A DNA stretch of 64,000 nucleotides, taken from the NCBI GenBank assembly GCA_045591315.1, contig JAZNSN010000026.1, forward strand, positions 69,592 through 133,591, in the 5' to 3' direction. Below are positions 1-7,875 of the stretch, piece after piece (positions within the stretch are counted from its first letter, which is position 1; each line of letters begins with the position of its first letter). Source of the stretch: HGM04593 sp045591315 (GTDB lineage Bacteria; Bacteroidota; Bacteroidia; Bacteroidales; Bacteroidaceae). A program made the translations under genes and the position numbers. The notes under the pieces were generated by a model. That model saw nothing but the letters and a program-made list of their open reading frames with translations, did no database searches and was not told where the DNA came from.

Positions 1-27
1 AACTGGAGCAACAATTTCCCTGAAGCA

Positions 28-73
28 ATAAAACAGCAAGTGAGGCAAGATTTTGCCTCACTTGCTGTTTTAT
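28..73. terminator. Bidirectional palindromic terminator at the left edge
   Basis: A perfect 21-bp stem (28-48 with 53-73) closes a 4-base loop and is flanked by A-rich and T-rich arms, so it can terminate both directions. It lies downstream of the small secreted protein gene on the minus strand. On the plus strand it probably ends a gene lying left of the window: a frame ending at TAA 29-31 (or another at TGA 21-23) could be its last codons, but too little is visible to say which. Confidence 0.8.
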
Positions 74-135
74 CTCATTCGCATACCGGGCGTACTACGC
101 GGCCCTGATACCGATAAGAGCCTCCATCGCCCACG

Positions 136-393
136 CTATAAGAGTTGCTCTATTGCAGTGTTCTCACCTTTTTCGAATCTGAAATCTTTTACGTCGGAAC
201 GTAGCAGTTCTATTGTTGCTGTTGATGATATTACCTTGAAGTTCTCGCCGGCAAATGTTATTTCGGGGTTCTCCGGCAAAGGAAACGTTGCGGAACTGCC
301 GTCGTTCAAGTAAACTACAAGGTTGTTTTGTGCCATGGCATAGGGGCTTAGCAGCATAAGCAATAAAAAAATTGTGAGTCTGATTTTTCTCAT
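136..393 (-). CDS. Small secreted protein of unknown function
   Basis: This 85-residue protein starts with a clear signal peptide (about residues 1-21, ending AMAQ) and continues with a short beta-rich segment containing NNLVVYLNDGS and FPLPENPEITF. Proteins of this shape, a signal peptide plus a short strand-rich stretch, are common in Bacteroidales and have no assigned role. It is probably periplasmic. A minus-strand -7 box, TAAATTTG in reverse complement at 438-445, precedes it, so it seems to be transcribed alone and to end at the hairpin at 28-73. The function is unknown. Confidence 0.6.
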   Translation of the reverse strand: MRKIRLTIFLLLMLLSPYAMAQNNLVVYLNDGSSATFPLPENPEITFAGENFKVISSTATIELLRSDVKDFRFEKGENTAIEQLL

Positions 394-489
394 AGGCTTT
401 TAGTGGATTTTATAGGATAATAATTCTAAAATGTGTACAAATTTATATAATTATCCATAATTACCCCCCCAATTGTTAAATAATATTAA

Positions 490-522
490 AAGCAGGCTAA
501 GGAATTATTTCCCCGCCTGCTT
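490..522 (-). terminator. Terminator of the S46 peptidase gene
   Basis: Eight-base arms AAGCAGGC (490-497) and GCCTGCTT (515-522) form a stem with a 17-base loop, followed on the minus strand by a T-rich stretch. It sits 22 bases beyond the stop codon of the S46 peptidase gene. Confidence 0.55.
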
Positions 523-543
523 AATTAAATCCTAGTATGTATC

Positions 544-2685
544 TTACTTCACGATATTCATCTCATCGATAAGACGTTTGCAGCCTCCTAACTTGTCAAT
601 TACGAAGAGGACATAACGGATATCGACATTGATGCAACGCTGCAGGTTGTCGTCGAAGTTGATGTCACCGCTGAGCGATTCCCAGTTGCCGTCAAATGCA
701 AGTCCTATAAGTTCTCCGCGTGAGTTCAGCACACCGCTTCCGCTGTTGCCGCCTGTGATGTCGTTAGTAGTAAGGAATGCTACAGGCATCTCTCCATTGG
801 GGAGCGCATACTGGCCATAGTCCTTGGTCTCGTAAAGCTCCTTAAGACGTGCCGGCACGATAAACTCGCTGTTGTCAGGGTCTTCCTTCTCCATTACGCC
901 CTTGAGAGTAGTGTAGTGGTTGAATGTAACGCCGTCCTTGGGCTGGTAAGACTTCACGTTGCCGTATGTGAGTCGCATTGTGAAGTTGGCATCGGGATAT
1001 ACGGGTGCACCATTTGCCATCTCCATGATACCTCTTATATATGTCTTGTGCAGCGGGTTCATCACCTTTGCGAACTCCTGGGTTTTTGTAGCCAGTTCAA
1101 GGTATGAAGAGTATATCGCAAAGCGTAGCTTATATGCCGGATCATTCTCGAAAGCCTTGAGTGTAGGCTTCTTCATGAACTTGTCGAAGTTGCTCTTGTT
1201 GGCAAGGATTGATTTGCTATATACCATGTCGAGATACTTGTCTGTATCTCCCTTGTACTTTGCATATACTTCGTTGAGGTAAGCGTTACGTTCTTCTGGC
1301 TTTGTAAGCTCAAAGTAGAGAGGAAGTACCTGTTTGGCGATGCGGAGGTCAATCTCATGTATATAGTCGCGGTTGTGAAGCCAGTTGTAGATATTCTCCA
1401 TGGTGCCGGCAATGGCATCGGGGCTGTCGAATACCTTCCTGTTGCCCTCAGTGAGGTTGCGTGAGAAGAATTCCACATTGCTTATAAGTTCAGTGGTAAG
1501 TGTCATGAGGTAAACAGTGCGGTTCATCTCTGCAACGCATGCATTTATCTTCTCGACTACAGCCGCATACTCGCTCTTGCCGTTCTGTTCTGCCCATAGC
1601 TTGAATGAAGCCTCCTCGGCAAGCTTGGTCTCAACCACCTTGTTATCTACAATGGCTTTGTTCATTCCTATGGAGTTCTTCCAATAGTTGCTTATGCGTG
1701 CGAGCTTATTGGCATATTTGATGGCGATATCCTCGCTTTTCTCCATCTCTTCGCGGATAATCTTAAGGGTTACGTCGCGCATTGCTATGCGTGGCTCATT
1801 GCCCTGATACATTCTCTGCTTTACCTCATCGCCGGTAAGGTAGCGTGAGGTGCTTCCGGGGAATCCCATAATCATGGCAAAGTCGCCATACTCAAAGCCT
1901 GCAAGAGAAATGCTCAGGTGCTTCGGAGTGCTCAATGGCACGTTCTCCTTGCTATAGGCAGCCGGGTTACCGTTCTTGTCGGCATAGATGCGGAATACAG
2001 AGAAGTCGCCAGTGTGGCGTGGCCACATCCAGTTGTCGGTCTCGCCGCCGAACTTTCCGATTGAGTTGGGGGGTGTGGCTACAAGGCGCACATCGGTATA
2101 TTTCTTGTAATATACAAGATAGAACCTGTTGCCTTCGAAGTATGGCAACAACTGCGGGTACATGTGTTCTTTGCCTTCGATGTTGTCTGCCTTGAACAAC
2201 TCCATGCCAATCTTGGCAAGTTCCTGACGGTTGAAAGACTGCTCTTCGGTAATCTTGCCCTCTCTTATACGGCTGTTTATCTCGTCTGTCACATCCTTTA
2301 TCTTTACAACGAAGGTGAATGCGATATTCTCGCACGGGAGCTCCTCTTCATAGCTCTGGCTCCAGAAACCGTTGTGCAGGTAGTTGTGCTCGACAGTACT
2401 CAGTTGCTGTATGAAACTGAAACCGCAGTGGTGGTTTGTGATTACAAGGCCGTTAGGCGATATTACTTCACCGGTACATCCTCCGCCAAAAATGCCTATG
2501 GCATCCTTGATTGAAGGAGCGTCGGGTGAGTATATGTCATCTACCGAAATGTTGAGTCCCTGCTTGCGCATCTGGTCCTCAAGGTTCTGCTGACGCATCA
2601 GCTGTAGAAGCCACATTCCCTCGTCAGCCATGAGCTGCGGGGTGGCGAGTACTGCAATGAGCAGTGTTGCAAATAGTTTTCTCAT
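544..2685 (-). CDS. S46 family dipeptidyl peptidase, DPP7-type
   Basis: An exported serine exopeptidase that releases dipeptides from peptide N-termini in the periplasm, feeding amino-acid fermentation. The 713 residues match the usual S46 length. Visible are a signal peptide (about 1-20), the catalytic His in ITNHHCGF (about 85-86), the Asp region around DNWMWPRHTGDF (about 220), and the nucleophile Ser in GGNSGSGVLN near residue 650. Shortly after the Ser the sequence reads FDGNW. A Gly at this specificity position is known for DPP7 (hydrophobic P1), whereas DPP11 has Arg, so I infer DPP7-like specificity. It is monocistronic, with its own terminator. Confidence 0.93.
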   Translation of the reverse strand: MRKLFATLLIAVLATPQLMADEGMWLLQLMRQQNLEDQMRKQGLNISVDDIYSPDAPSIKDAIGIFGGGCTGEVISPNGLVITNHHCGFSFIQQLSTVEHNYLHNGFWSQSYEEELPCENIAFTFVVKIKDVTDEINSRIREGKITEEQSFNRQELAKIGMELFKADNIEGKEHMYPQLLPYFEGNRFYLVYYKKYTDVRLVATPPNSIGKFGGETDNWMWPRHTGDFSVFRIYADKNGNPAAYSKENVPLSTPKHLSISLAGFEYGDFAMIMGFPGSTSRYLTGDEVKQRMYQGNEPRIAMRDVTLKIIREEMEKSEDIAIKYANKLARISNYWKNSIGMNKAIVDNKVVETKLAEEASFKLWAEQNGKSEYAAVVEKINACVAEMNRTVYLMTLTTELISNVEFFSRNLTEGNRKVFDSPDAIAGTMENIYNWLHNRDYIHEIDLRIAKQVLPLYFELTKPEERNAYLNEVYAKYKGDTDKYLDMVYSKSILANKSNFDKFMKKPTLKAFENDPAYKLRFAIYSSYLELATKTQEFAKVMNPLHKTYIRGIMEMANGAPVYPDANFTMRLTYGNVKSYQPKDGVTFNHYTTLKGVMEKEDPDNSEFIVPARLKELYETKDYGQYALPNGEMPVAFLTTNDITGGNSGSGVLNSRGELIGLAFDGNWESLSGDINFDDNLQRCINVDIRYVLFVIDKLGGCKRLIDEMNIVK

Positions 2686-2871
2686 AATGATATTTTGTTT
2701 TTTTTTGAAAAATGTTCCAATATGCGAAGATACGCCAAAAAATGCTCTTATTTGTCTGTTTGTAAATGTTTTTTAATCATTGGAGGCTTTTTGTTAAAAG
2801 GAACGCATCTCTGTTTTCCTTTTTTAATATTTAATAAGAATATACCCTTTCCGTGGTATAAGTTTCTGTAC

Positions 2872-2879
2872 TATATTTG
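2872..2879 (+). promoter_or_regulatory. Promoter -7 box for the DUF4369-type lipoprotein gene
   Basis: TATATTTG fits the Bacteroidetes -7 consensus TAnnTTTG, with a weak TTTC at the -33 position. Transcription would start near 2886, which supports the ATG at 2920 as the start and not in-frame ATGs further upstream. Confidence 0.6.
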
Positions 2880-2919
2880 CTTCATGCTCAACAACAGCTA
2901 TGCTATAAAACGAATTGCT

Positions 2920-3606
2920 ATGTTCAGGTTTCTTGTACTCTCTTTCTCTGTTCTCTTTTTGCTGCTGAACTCCTCATGCGGCAGGAATGGATATACGCTT
3001 AACGGCAGTGTGGCGCATAGCTTCTTCAATGGCGATTCTGTCTATGCGGTTTCTTTGTCATCCGACAGCTTTGCCGTTGTTTCCAAAGGAGTTATAGAAG
3101 GAGGTACGTTCTTTTTGTCCGGCAATACTGATTCTATAATAATTGCATCGTTGTATATATCACAAAGACTGATTGTTCCTTTTGTGACAGAGGCAGGAGA
3201 TATTATTGTTTCTATAGGTGAAGATGGGGCTAGGGTCAAGGGCACGCCTCTTAACGATGCTTTGGGGAACTATCTGGCTGTCAAGGACAGTTTCGACATG
3301 CTCATGACTGATATATTGCGCAACGAGGCCCGTCTGCTCATGGAGGGTGTTCCTGCAAATGAAGCACGTAAACTTGTTGAGCAGGATTTTGTTCTCGCGT
3401 TAGATGATGTCGAGACGTATATCGACAGTTTGGTACGTGCACATTATAATGATGCCGTAGGGCCATTTGTTTTGGGCCTGTACTGTAATGGCATGAACTA
3501 TGGAATGCTGCGTCCTAAGATACAGACCCTTATAAATGACGCACCTAAGAGCTTCCGTAACAGCCGTTTTACGGAATCTCTCAGGATGCTTAAGAATGAC
3601 AGGTAA
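2920..3606 (+). CDS. Lipoprotein with DUF4369-like N-terminal domain
   Basis: The ATG at 2920 gives a 228-residue protein with a lipoprotein signal (lipobox LLNSSC, Cys about residue 20). Then comes a beta-rich segment (YTLNGSVAHSFFNGDSVYAV, with a following VTEAGDIIVSIG) typical of the DUF4369 domain that caps many Bacteroidetes thioredoxin-like lipoproteins, and a helical C-terminal half. No thioredoxin domain or CXXC follows, so this is only the cap-like part. It probably sits in a membrane-attached periplasmic location; its function is unknown. Its stop codon lies 2 bases from the end of the convergent PlsC gene, with no terminator between. Confidence 0.7.
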   Translation: MFRFLVLSFSVLFLLLNSSCGRNGYTLNGSVAHSFFNGDSVYAVSLSSDSFAVVSKGVIEGGTFFLSGNTDSIIIASLYISQRLIVPFVTEAGDIIVSIGEDGARVKGTPLNDALGNYLAVKDSFDMLMTDILRNEARLLMEGVPANEARKLVEQDFVLALDDVETYIDSLVRAHYNDAVGPFVLGLYCNGMNYGMLRPKIQTLINDAPKSFRNSRFTESLRMLKNDR

Positions 3607-3608
3607 TC

Positions 3609-4349
3609 TTACTTCTCTTCCAGTGCGCTTGCTATAGCTGCACGTGTCTCCTGCATCATTCGTTCCACATTCTCGCTGTCACGTCCTTTGCACTCTACAG
3701 GAGCGTGGAATGTGAGCGTTATCGGTGACCAGTGCAAGCACTTGCATCCTTTTGGAAGAATGTCGTACGAACCTTGTATTGTAACAGGTATAATCGGTTT
3801 CTGTGCCATGTTCGCAATGACGAATGCTCCCTTCTTGAACGGGCCCAGCTTGCCGTCGGCGCAACGTGTTCCTTCGGCAAAAATTGTCATTGACTTGCCG
3901 CCTTTCAGAATGTTCAAAGCCTTTCTCAGGAGGTCCTTCTGCGGAGTGGTGCGGTTTACGAATATATGGTCGGTCTCGGCGCATGCCTTGCCAAGCAAAG
4001 GCACTTTGCGCAGAGATTCCTTCATAATCCATTTGAAGTTCTTGGTTGCATAGCCATACATTACAAGAACATCGAACATGCCCTGGTGGTTTGCAACAAA
4101 AATGTAGTTCTTCTCCTTGCTTCTGTCAACATATTTGTCCCGGTCAACTATCCTTACAGGGATAAAGAACAGCCAACAGGTCAGCTTGCACCATATAATG
4201 GCCGGGTAATAGTCGCCGTTCTTTACTTTCAGATACTTGCCGAACACTAGAATTGCAATAGATGTCAGGCCTGTAAGCAGAATCGCTGCCCACCATGCAA
4301 AAACAACCTGATAGAGCACGTAGAATGGGTGTAGAATCTTCTTCAGCAT
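3609..4349 (-). CDS. plsC: 1-acyl-sn-glycerol-3-phosphate acyltransferase
   Basis: Transfers the second acyl chain in phospholipid synthesis (lysophosphatidate to phosphatidate) at the inner membrane. The 246 residues carry a hydrophobic N-terminal anchor (about 10-40), the catalytic motif NHQGMFD (H-x4-D) near residue 87, and the substrate-binding motif FAEGTR near residue 158, in the order of the PlsC/LPLAT family. A good promoter lies upstream (4383-4413). Other LPLAT members acylate ornithine lipids or lyso-lipids, so the substrate is inferred. Confidence 0.88.
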   Translation of the reverse strand: MLKKILHPFYVLYQVVFAWWAAILLTGLTSIAILVFGKYLKVKNGDYYPAIIWCKLTCWLFFIPVRIVDRDKYVDRSKEKNYIFVANHQGMFDVLVMYGYATKNFKWIMKESLRKVPLLGKACAETDHIFVNRTTPQKDLLRKALNILKGGKSMTIFAEGTRCADGKLGPFKKGAFVIANMAQKPIIPVTIQGSYDILPKGCKCLHWSPITLTFHAPVECKGRDSENVERMMQETRAAIASALEEK

Positions 4350-4382
4350 ATTGGTCTGTCGTTTTTTTGTTCGTTAATGTTG

Positions 4383-4413
4383 TAAATATAGTGCTTTTTG
4401 GGATAAAACCCAA
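4383..4413 (-). promoter_or_regulatory. Promoter of plsC
   Basis: Read on the minus strand, TTG (4411-4413) is followed after 20 bases by TATATTTA (4383-4390), close to the Bacteroidetes -33/-7 consensus. This separates plsC from the MetH reactivation gene upstream. Confidence 0.6.
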
Positions 4414-4421
4414 CTTTTGAC

Positions 4422-5237
4422 TCAAATCCCTATGTTCTTGGCAAGAAATTTTCTCAGTTCTTCTTCCGGAATGCCACGTCTTGATGCATAGTCGTGAAGC
4501 TGTTCATTGCCTATGGCTCCCACAGCGAAGTAGCGTGCCAGAGGGTGTTGCAGCATCATTCCGCATACCGATGAGTGGGGGCTCATGGCTCCATTAGATG
4601 TGAACTTGATACCTATATCTGAAAGTTGCAGCAGCTTGTCGATAATGAATATGATGCTCTGGTCGGGAAGCGACGGGTAGCCTATTGCAGGGCGGATTCC
4701 TTGATATTCTTCTCTGTTGAGCTCCTCGACAGAGAGTTTCTCTCCCAGGGCATAGCCCCATAGTTCTTTTGAGCTCCTTACATCGCGGTGCATAAGGGTG
4801 GCTGTCGCTTCGGCAAGCCTGTCGGCAAGGGCCGATGAGAGAATTCTCATGTAGTCGTCGTTGATGTACTCCTGTCCGAAAGCGCTGTCAACCGTTGTGG
4901 CGAACAAGCCTATCTTGTCTCCGTATGGAGATACGTAGTCGCTAAGGCAAAGGTTGGGCTTGCCGGCTATGGCATGTTGTTGTCTCAACAACGGCAACAA
5001 AGTCTCCTCGATAATTATATTGTCACCGTCGCCTCTGGCATCGCATAACGCGAATATTGCATGCGTGGAGTATCTCTCTTGCATCTCATTCAGCATCTCA
5101 TTCGCGTCACGAACAACTTCATCGGCAGTGCTGCATCCTTTTGTGTTGGGGCTAAGCCCCCATGCATGAAGGAAATAGCTCCAGTCGATATATGGAACAA
5201 GTTCTGCAATGCTATAGTGGAAAATATGCTTTTTCAT
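4422..5237 (-). CDS. Stand-alone MetH reactivation (AdoMet-binding) domain protein
   Basis: The 271 residues resemble the C-terminal activation domain of cobalamin-dependent methionine synthase. Evidence is DYVSPYGDKIGLFATTV (about 120-136) and the AdoMet-binding signature YQGIRPAIGYPSLPDQ (about 178-193), with a preceding helical segment ELWGYALGEKLSVEEL. In full-length MetH this domain delivers AdoMet for reductive remethylation of oxidised cobalamin. Here no catalytic MetH modules are attached, so it presumably acts in trans on a MetH encoded elsewhere; split MetH systems are known in Bacteroidetes. The start ATG overlaps the dihydroorotase stop by 4 bases (translational coupling). Confidence 0.78.
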   Translation of the reverse strand: MKKHIFHYSIAELVPYIDWSYFLHAWGLSPNTKGCSTADEVVRDANEMLNEMQERYSTHAIFALCDARGDGDNIIIEETLLPLLRQQHAIAGKPNLCLSDYVSPYGDKIGLFATTVDSAFGQEYINDDYMRILSSALADRLAEATATLMHRDVRSSKELWGYALGEKLSVEELNREEYQGIRPAIGYPSLPDQSIIFIIDKLLQLSDIGIKFTSNGAMSPHSSVCGMMLQHPLARYFAVGAIGNEQLHDYASRRGIPEEELRKFLAKNIGI

Positions 5238-6571
5238 CGGTTGAAACGAAGTGCCTTACCATGTACTTCCTCATTGATTACGCCGTTGCTGTATGCGCAC
5301 TCTCCATTTACCCATGTCTGTTCGATGTTCCAGTTGAAAGTGTCGCCTTCAAACGGGCTCCAGCCGCATTTGCTTATAACATCCTCCTTTTCTACAGTGT
5401 GTGGCTTGCCCGGTGCTAATAGTACAAAGTCGGCATAGTAGCCTTTCTCGATGTAGCCGCGTCTGTCAATGTCGAATATCCTTGCCGGAGCATGGCACAT
5501 TCTTTCGACAAGGGTCTCGATAGTGAATACTCCTTTGTCAACAAGTTCAAGCATTGCAAGCAATGAGAACTGTATGCTCGGCATGCCCGATGCGGCCTTG
5601 AGTGCGCCCCCGATTTTGTCGTCGGGGTGATGCGGGGCGTGGTCGGTTCCAATGAGGTCTATTCTGCCGTCGGCCACAGCAGTGCGCAGAGCATTGCGGT
5701 CATCTGCACTCTTTATGGCAGGGTTGCACTTGATTTTAGTGCCCAAGCGTGCATAGTCCTCATCGCAGAATGTGAGATGAGCCGGAGTCGCTTCTGCTGT
5801 TATATTCCTATCTTCCTTGCCGAACAGTTCAAGCTCCCTTGCCGTGCTTATGTGCATTATGTGCAGCCTGGTGCCGAAGCGTCTTGCAAGTTCAACTGCA
5901 CTTTCTGTGCTTCTGTAACATGCCTCTGCACTGCGTATCAGAGGGTGATACTTGACATCCGGGTCCTCTCCGGCCTCCTCCTTTATGCGTCTTGTGTTCT
6001 CCGAAATTACAGAACCGTCTTCGCAGTGCACTGCTACGGGGAATCCCAAAGCTGCAGCCTTGCTGAAAATCCTTTCAAGTTCATTCTTCCTGTCAACAAG
6101 CATGTTCCCGGTACTTGAACCCATAAAGAGCTTTATTCCGCATGTCTTCTGCAGGTCTAGTTTCTCGAATTCATCTGCATTGCTGTTTGTCGCACCAAAG
6201 TAGAACGAGTAGTTGATGAGGCTCTCCTTTGCGGCTATGGTGTACTTCTCCTTCAAGGCTTCTATAGTGGTGGTCTGCGGAACTGTGTTCGGCATCTCCA
6301 TGAATGATGTGACTCCACCGGCTGCAGCCGCACGGCTCTCTGTCGCTATCGTAGCCTTTTTTGTCAACCCCGGTTCGCGAAAGTGTACATGGTCGTCTAT
6401 TACACCCGGTATAAGATAGAGCCCTGTAGCCTCTATTATCCTGTCGCATGGCAAGCGGGGCAGTTCGTCTTCTCTTAGAATCTCCACTATCTTGCCGTTG
6501 TTCACTACTATCGAGCCACGGAACTGCTCGCCTCTGTTCACTATTGTCGGATTGCTTATAAGTGTACGCAT
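5234..6571 (-). CDS. pyrC: Dihydroorotase
   Basis: Catalyses reversible cyclisation of carbamoyl aspartate to dihydroorotate in pyrimidine synthesis (cytosolic zinc amidohydrolase). It shows the metal motif DDHVHFREPG (about 60-69), the region IKLFMGSSTG, further ligand His residues in VAVHCEDG and LHIMHIST, and the catalytic Asp in IGTDHAPHHP. The length (445 residues from ATG 6571) fits class I dihydroorotases, and HFREPG argues for dihydroorotase over allantoinase or hydantoinase. ATG at 6571 is chosen over a TTG two codons upstream. A -7 box (TATCTTCG in reverse complement, 6598-6605) precedes it. Confidence 0.9.
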   Translation of the reverse strand: MRTLISNPTIVNRGEQFRGSIVVNNGKIVEILREDELPRLPCDRIIEATGLYLIPGVIDDHVHFREPGLTKKATIATESRAAAAGGVTSFMEMPNTVPQTTTIEALKEKYTIAAKESLINYSFYFGATNSNADEFEKLDLQKTCGIKLFMGSSTGNMLVDRKNELERIFSKAAALGFPVAVHCEDGSVISENTRRIKEEAGEDPDVKYHPLIRSAEACYRSTESAVELARRFGTRLHIMHISTARELELFGKEDRNITAEATPAHLTFCDEDYARLGTKIKCNPAIKSADDRNALRTAVADGRIDLIGTDHAPHHPDDKIGGALKAASGMPSIQFSLLAMLELVDKGVFTIETLVERMCHAPARIFDIDRRGYIEKGYYADFVLLAPGKPHTVEKEDVISKCGWSPFEGDTFNWNIEQTWVNGECAYSNGVINEEVHGKALRFNR

Positions 6572-6654
6572 AATCAAGGAAAGTGATTGTCTATTTGCGA
6601 AGATATAAAAAAAAGAGATATCAGTTTCGGGGAAACAAATATTTTGTCGGCCGG

Positions 6655-6686
6655 GTTGCAGGATTTGGTTTGAATAATTATATTTG
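6655..6686 (+). promoter_or_regulatory. Promoter of structured RNA copy A
   Basis: TATATTTG at 6679-6686 matches the -7 consensus exactly, and GTTG at 6655-6658 stands 20 bases upstream as a -33 element. It diverges from the dihydroorotase promoter. Predicted transcription start is near 6693. Confidence 0.6.
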
Positions 6687-6692
6687 CACCAA

Positions 6693-7000
6693 CCTCAGCA
6701 GAGCCTGTGCAAACGGGTGAGTGGAGGGTGTTTGTTTTTTTTTGAAAGCGTTTATTGGCGCTTTGTTCTTGACGTTTCGAAATCTGGTAAATTTCAATTA
6801 CAGTCAAAGACAAGGCAACGATAGATGTCTATGGTGTGTATTTATACACTTGGTGATAATTAGGGTTTTCCCAACATTATTGCCTGTTGTGTGTTATGCA
6901 TAACGGCGTAGGCTCTGCGTTGCTCGTTCCGACTGTAATGGGCATACCAGAGCCTCGAAGCGTGGAACGGGTAACAGTACAGTTCCTACGCTTTTCTTTT
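6693..7000 (+). ncRNA. Structured RNA element, copy A (unidentified family)
   Basis: No convincing protein is encoded here. The sequence aligns with 63238-63552 through an ordered set of stems: 6745-6750/6759-6764; 6769-6773/6803-6807 enclosing 6779-6783/6791-6795; 6836-6840/6845-6849; 6852-6860/6876-6884; 6911-6917/6948-6954; 6922-6930/6964-6972; and an outer stem 6906-6912/6985-6991 followed by a T-run. GCAACG (6815-6820) can also pair with CGTTGC (6918-6923). Helices 6911/6948 and 6922/6964 interleave, which implies a pseudoknot or alternative folds. It could be an independent RNA or a leader of the lipoprotein gene 50 bases downstream. The start is inferred from the promoter and the end from the T-run. 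Confidence 0.7.
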
Positions 7001-7048
7001 TATTTAAATGCCGGTTATGGGGCTGCCGGTAAAAAATACTATGCGTTT

Positions 7049-7429
7049 ATGAAAACACTTAGATTTTTGCAGTTTATGTTAATGTCGGTTCTTCTTTTCG
7101 GTTTTGTAGCCTGTGGCGGAGATGATGACGATGAGGCTTCGTCATCATCTTCTTCACCACTGGTCGGCCGTTGGAAGTATCGTAATGTGACCCTTGTAAT
7201 TGAGTCGGACAATACCGGTTACCGAAAGTGGGAGTTTGATGAGGAGCCCGCTGATTACGACTGTTTTGCATGGAAATGTACCGATACTCAACTGTTTTTG
7301 TCATATGATGGCAAGGGTGATATAGAAGAGTACGAGAGAACATACATGTATTATTATACTATTGTTGATGATATTCTCTCCTTGCATTACGACGATGGGG
7401 AGTATATGGGTGCATACAAGAGACAATGA
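7049..7429 (+). CDS. Small lipoprotein, lipocalin-like size
   Basis: The ATG at 7049 gives 126 residues with a lipoprotein signal peptide (lipobox GFVAC, Cys about 20), an acidic/serine linker (DDDDEASSSSSS), then a beta-rich domain beginning PLVGRWKYRNVTLVI. A WKxxx motif after a GRW turn is typical of small Bacteroidetes lipoproteins with lipocalin-like or DUF-type barrels, but no named family can be assigned. An upstream in-frame start would translate through the RNA element and is rejected. Function unknown. Confidence 0.6.
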   Translation: MKTLRFLQFMLMSVLLFGFVACGGDDDDEASSSSSSPLVGRWKYRNVTLVIESDNTGYRKWEFDEEPADYDCFAWKCTDTQLFLSYDGKGDIEEYERTYMYYYTIVDDILSLHYDDGEYMGAYKRQ

Positions 7430-7450
7430 GGGTTGTTTCGGCTTTATTGT

Positions 7451-7488
7451 AAAAAGCGAGATTGCCTATCGGGCAATCTCGCTTTTTA
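7451..7488. terminator. Bidirectional terminator overlapping the HIT gene end
   Basis: AAAAAGCGAGATTGCC (7451-7466) pairs with GGCAATCTCGCTTTTT (7472-7487), giving A- and T-flanked arms usable in both directions. The stop codon of the minus-strand HIT gene (7466-7468) lies at the loop and its last codons form one arm, so the terminator is partly coding. Confidence 0.8.
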
Positions 7489-7864
7489 TCTTATCGGCAA
7501 TCTCCTTGAACTCTTCAGGGGTAAGCTTCAGCTTAGGGTTCGTGAAGAGCATGTCTCTCTCGCTTTGCATCGGTACAAGGTGTATGTGTGCGTGCGGAAC
7601 CTCAAGCCCCAACACGGCCTGCCCAACTTTGATGCATGGGAAAGCACGCTTGATGCCCTCTGCAACCTTCTTGGCAAATACCTGCATTGCTCCAATCTCC
7701 TCGTCTGTGAGGTCGAAGAAGTAGTCAACCTCTCGTTTGGGAATTACAAGGGTGTGTCCCTTTGCAAGCGGATTGATATCAAGGAATGCATAGAACTGCT
7801 CATTCTCAGCCACCTTGTAGCTGGGAATCTCTCCTGCAACTATCATGCTGAATATTGTTGCCAT
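7466..7864 (-). CDS. HIT family nucleotide-binding hydrolase
   Basis: The 132-residue protein carries the histidine triad PHAHIHLVPM near residue 100, whose central His is the nucleophile for hydrolysis of nucleoside phosphoramidates or dinucleotides. The N-terminus (TIFSMIVAGEIPSYKVAE) is that of the HINT/PKCI branch. It is cytosolic; the physiological substrate is unclear for most bacterial members. It follows greA by 11 bases and is likely co-transcribed with it. Confidence 0.92.
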   Translation of the reverse strand: MATIFSMIVAGEIPSYKVAENEQFYAFLDINPLAKGHTLVIPKREVDYFFDLTDEEIGAMQVFAKKVAEGIKRAFPCIKVGQAVLGLEVPHAHIHLVPMQSERDMLFTNPKLKLTPEEFKEIADKIKSEIAR

Positions 7865-7875
7865 AGCTCCTTGCT

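Noticed and set aside
916..2593. Plus-strand open frames of 60-120 codons across the S46 peptidase
   Set aside because: They run antisense to a strong 713-residue protein gene, encode low-complexity or cysteine-rich shadows, and have no ribosome site or family resemblance.
6887..7048. A longer start for the lipoprotein at 7049, running through the RNA element
   Set aside because: It would prepend 54 residues without a signal peptide, and the DNA there is explained by covarying RNA stems. The ATG at 7049 directly precedes a lipoprotein signal.
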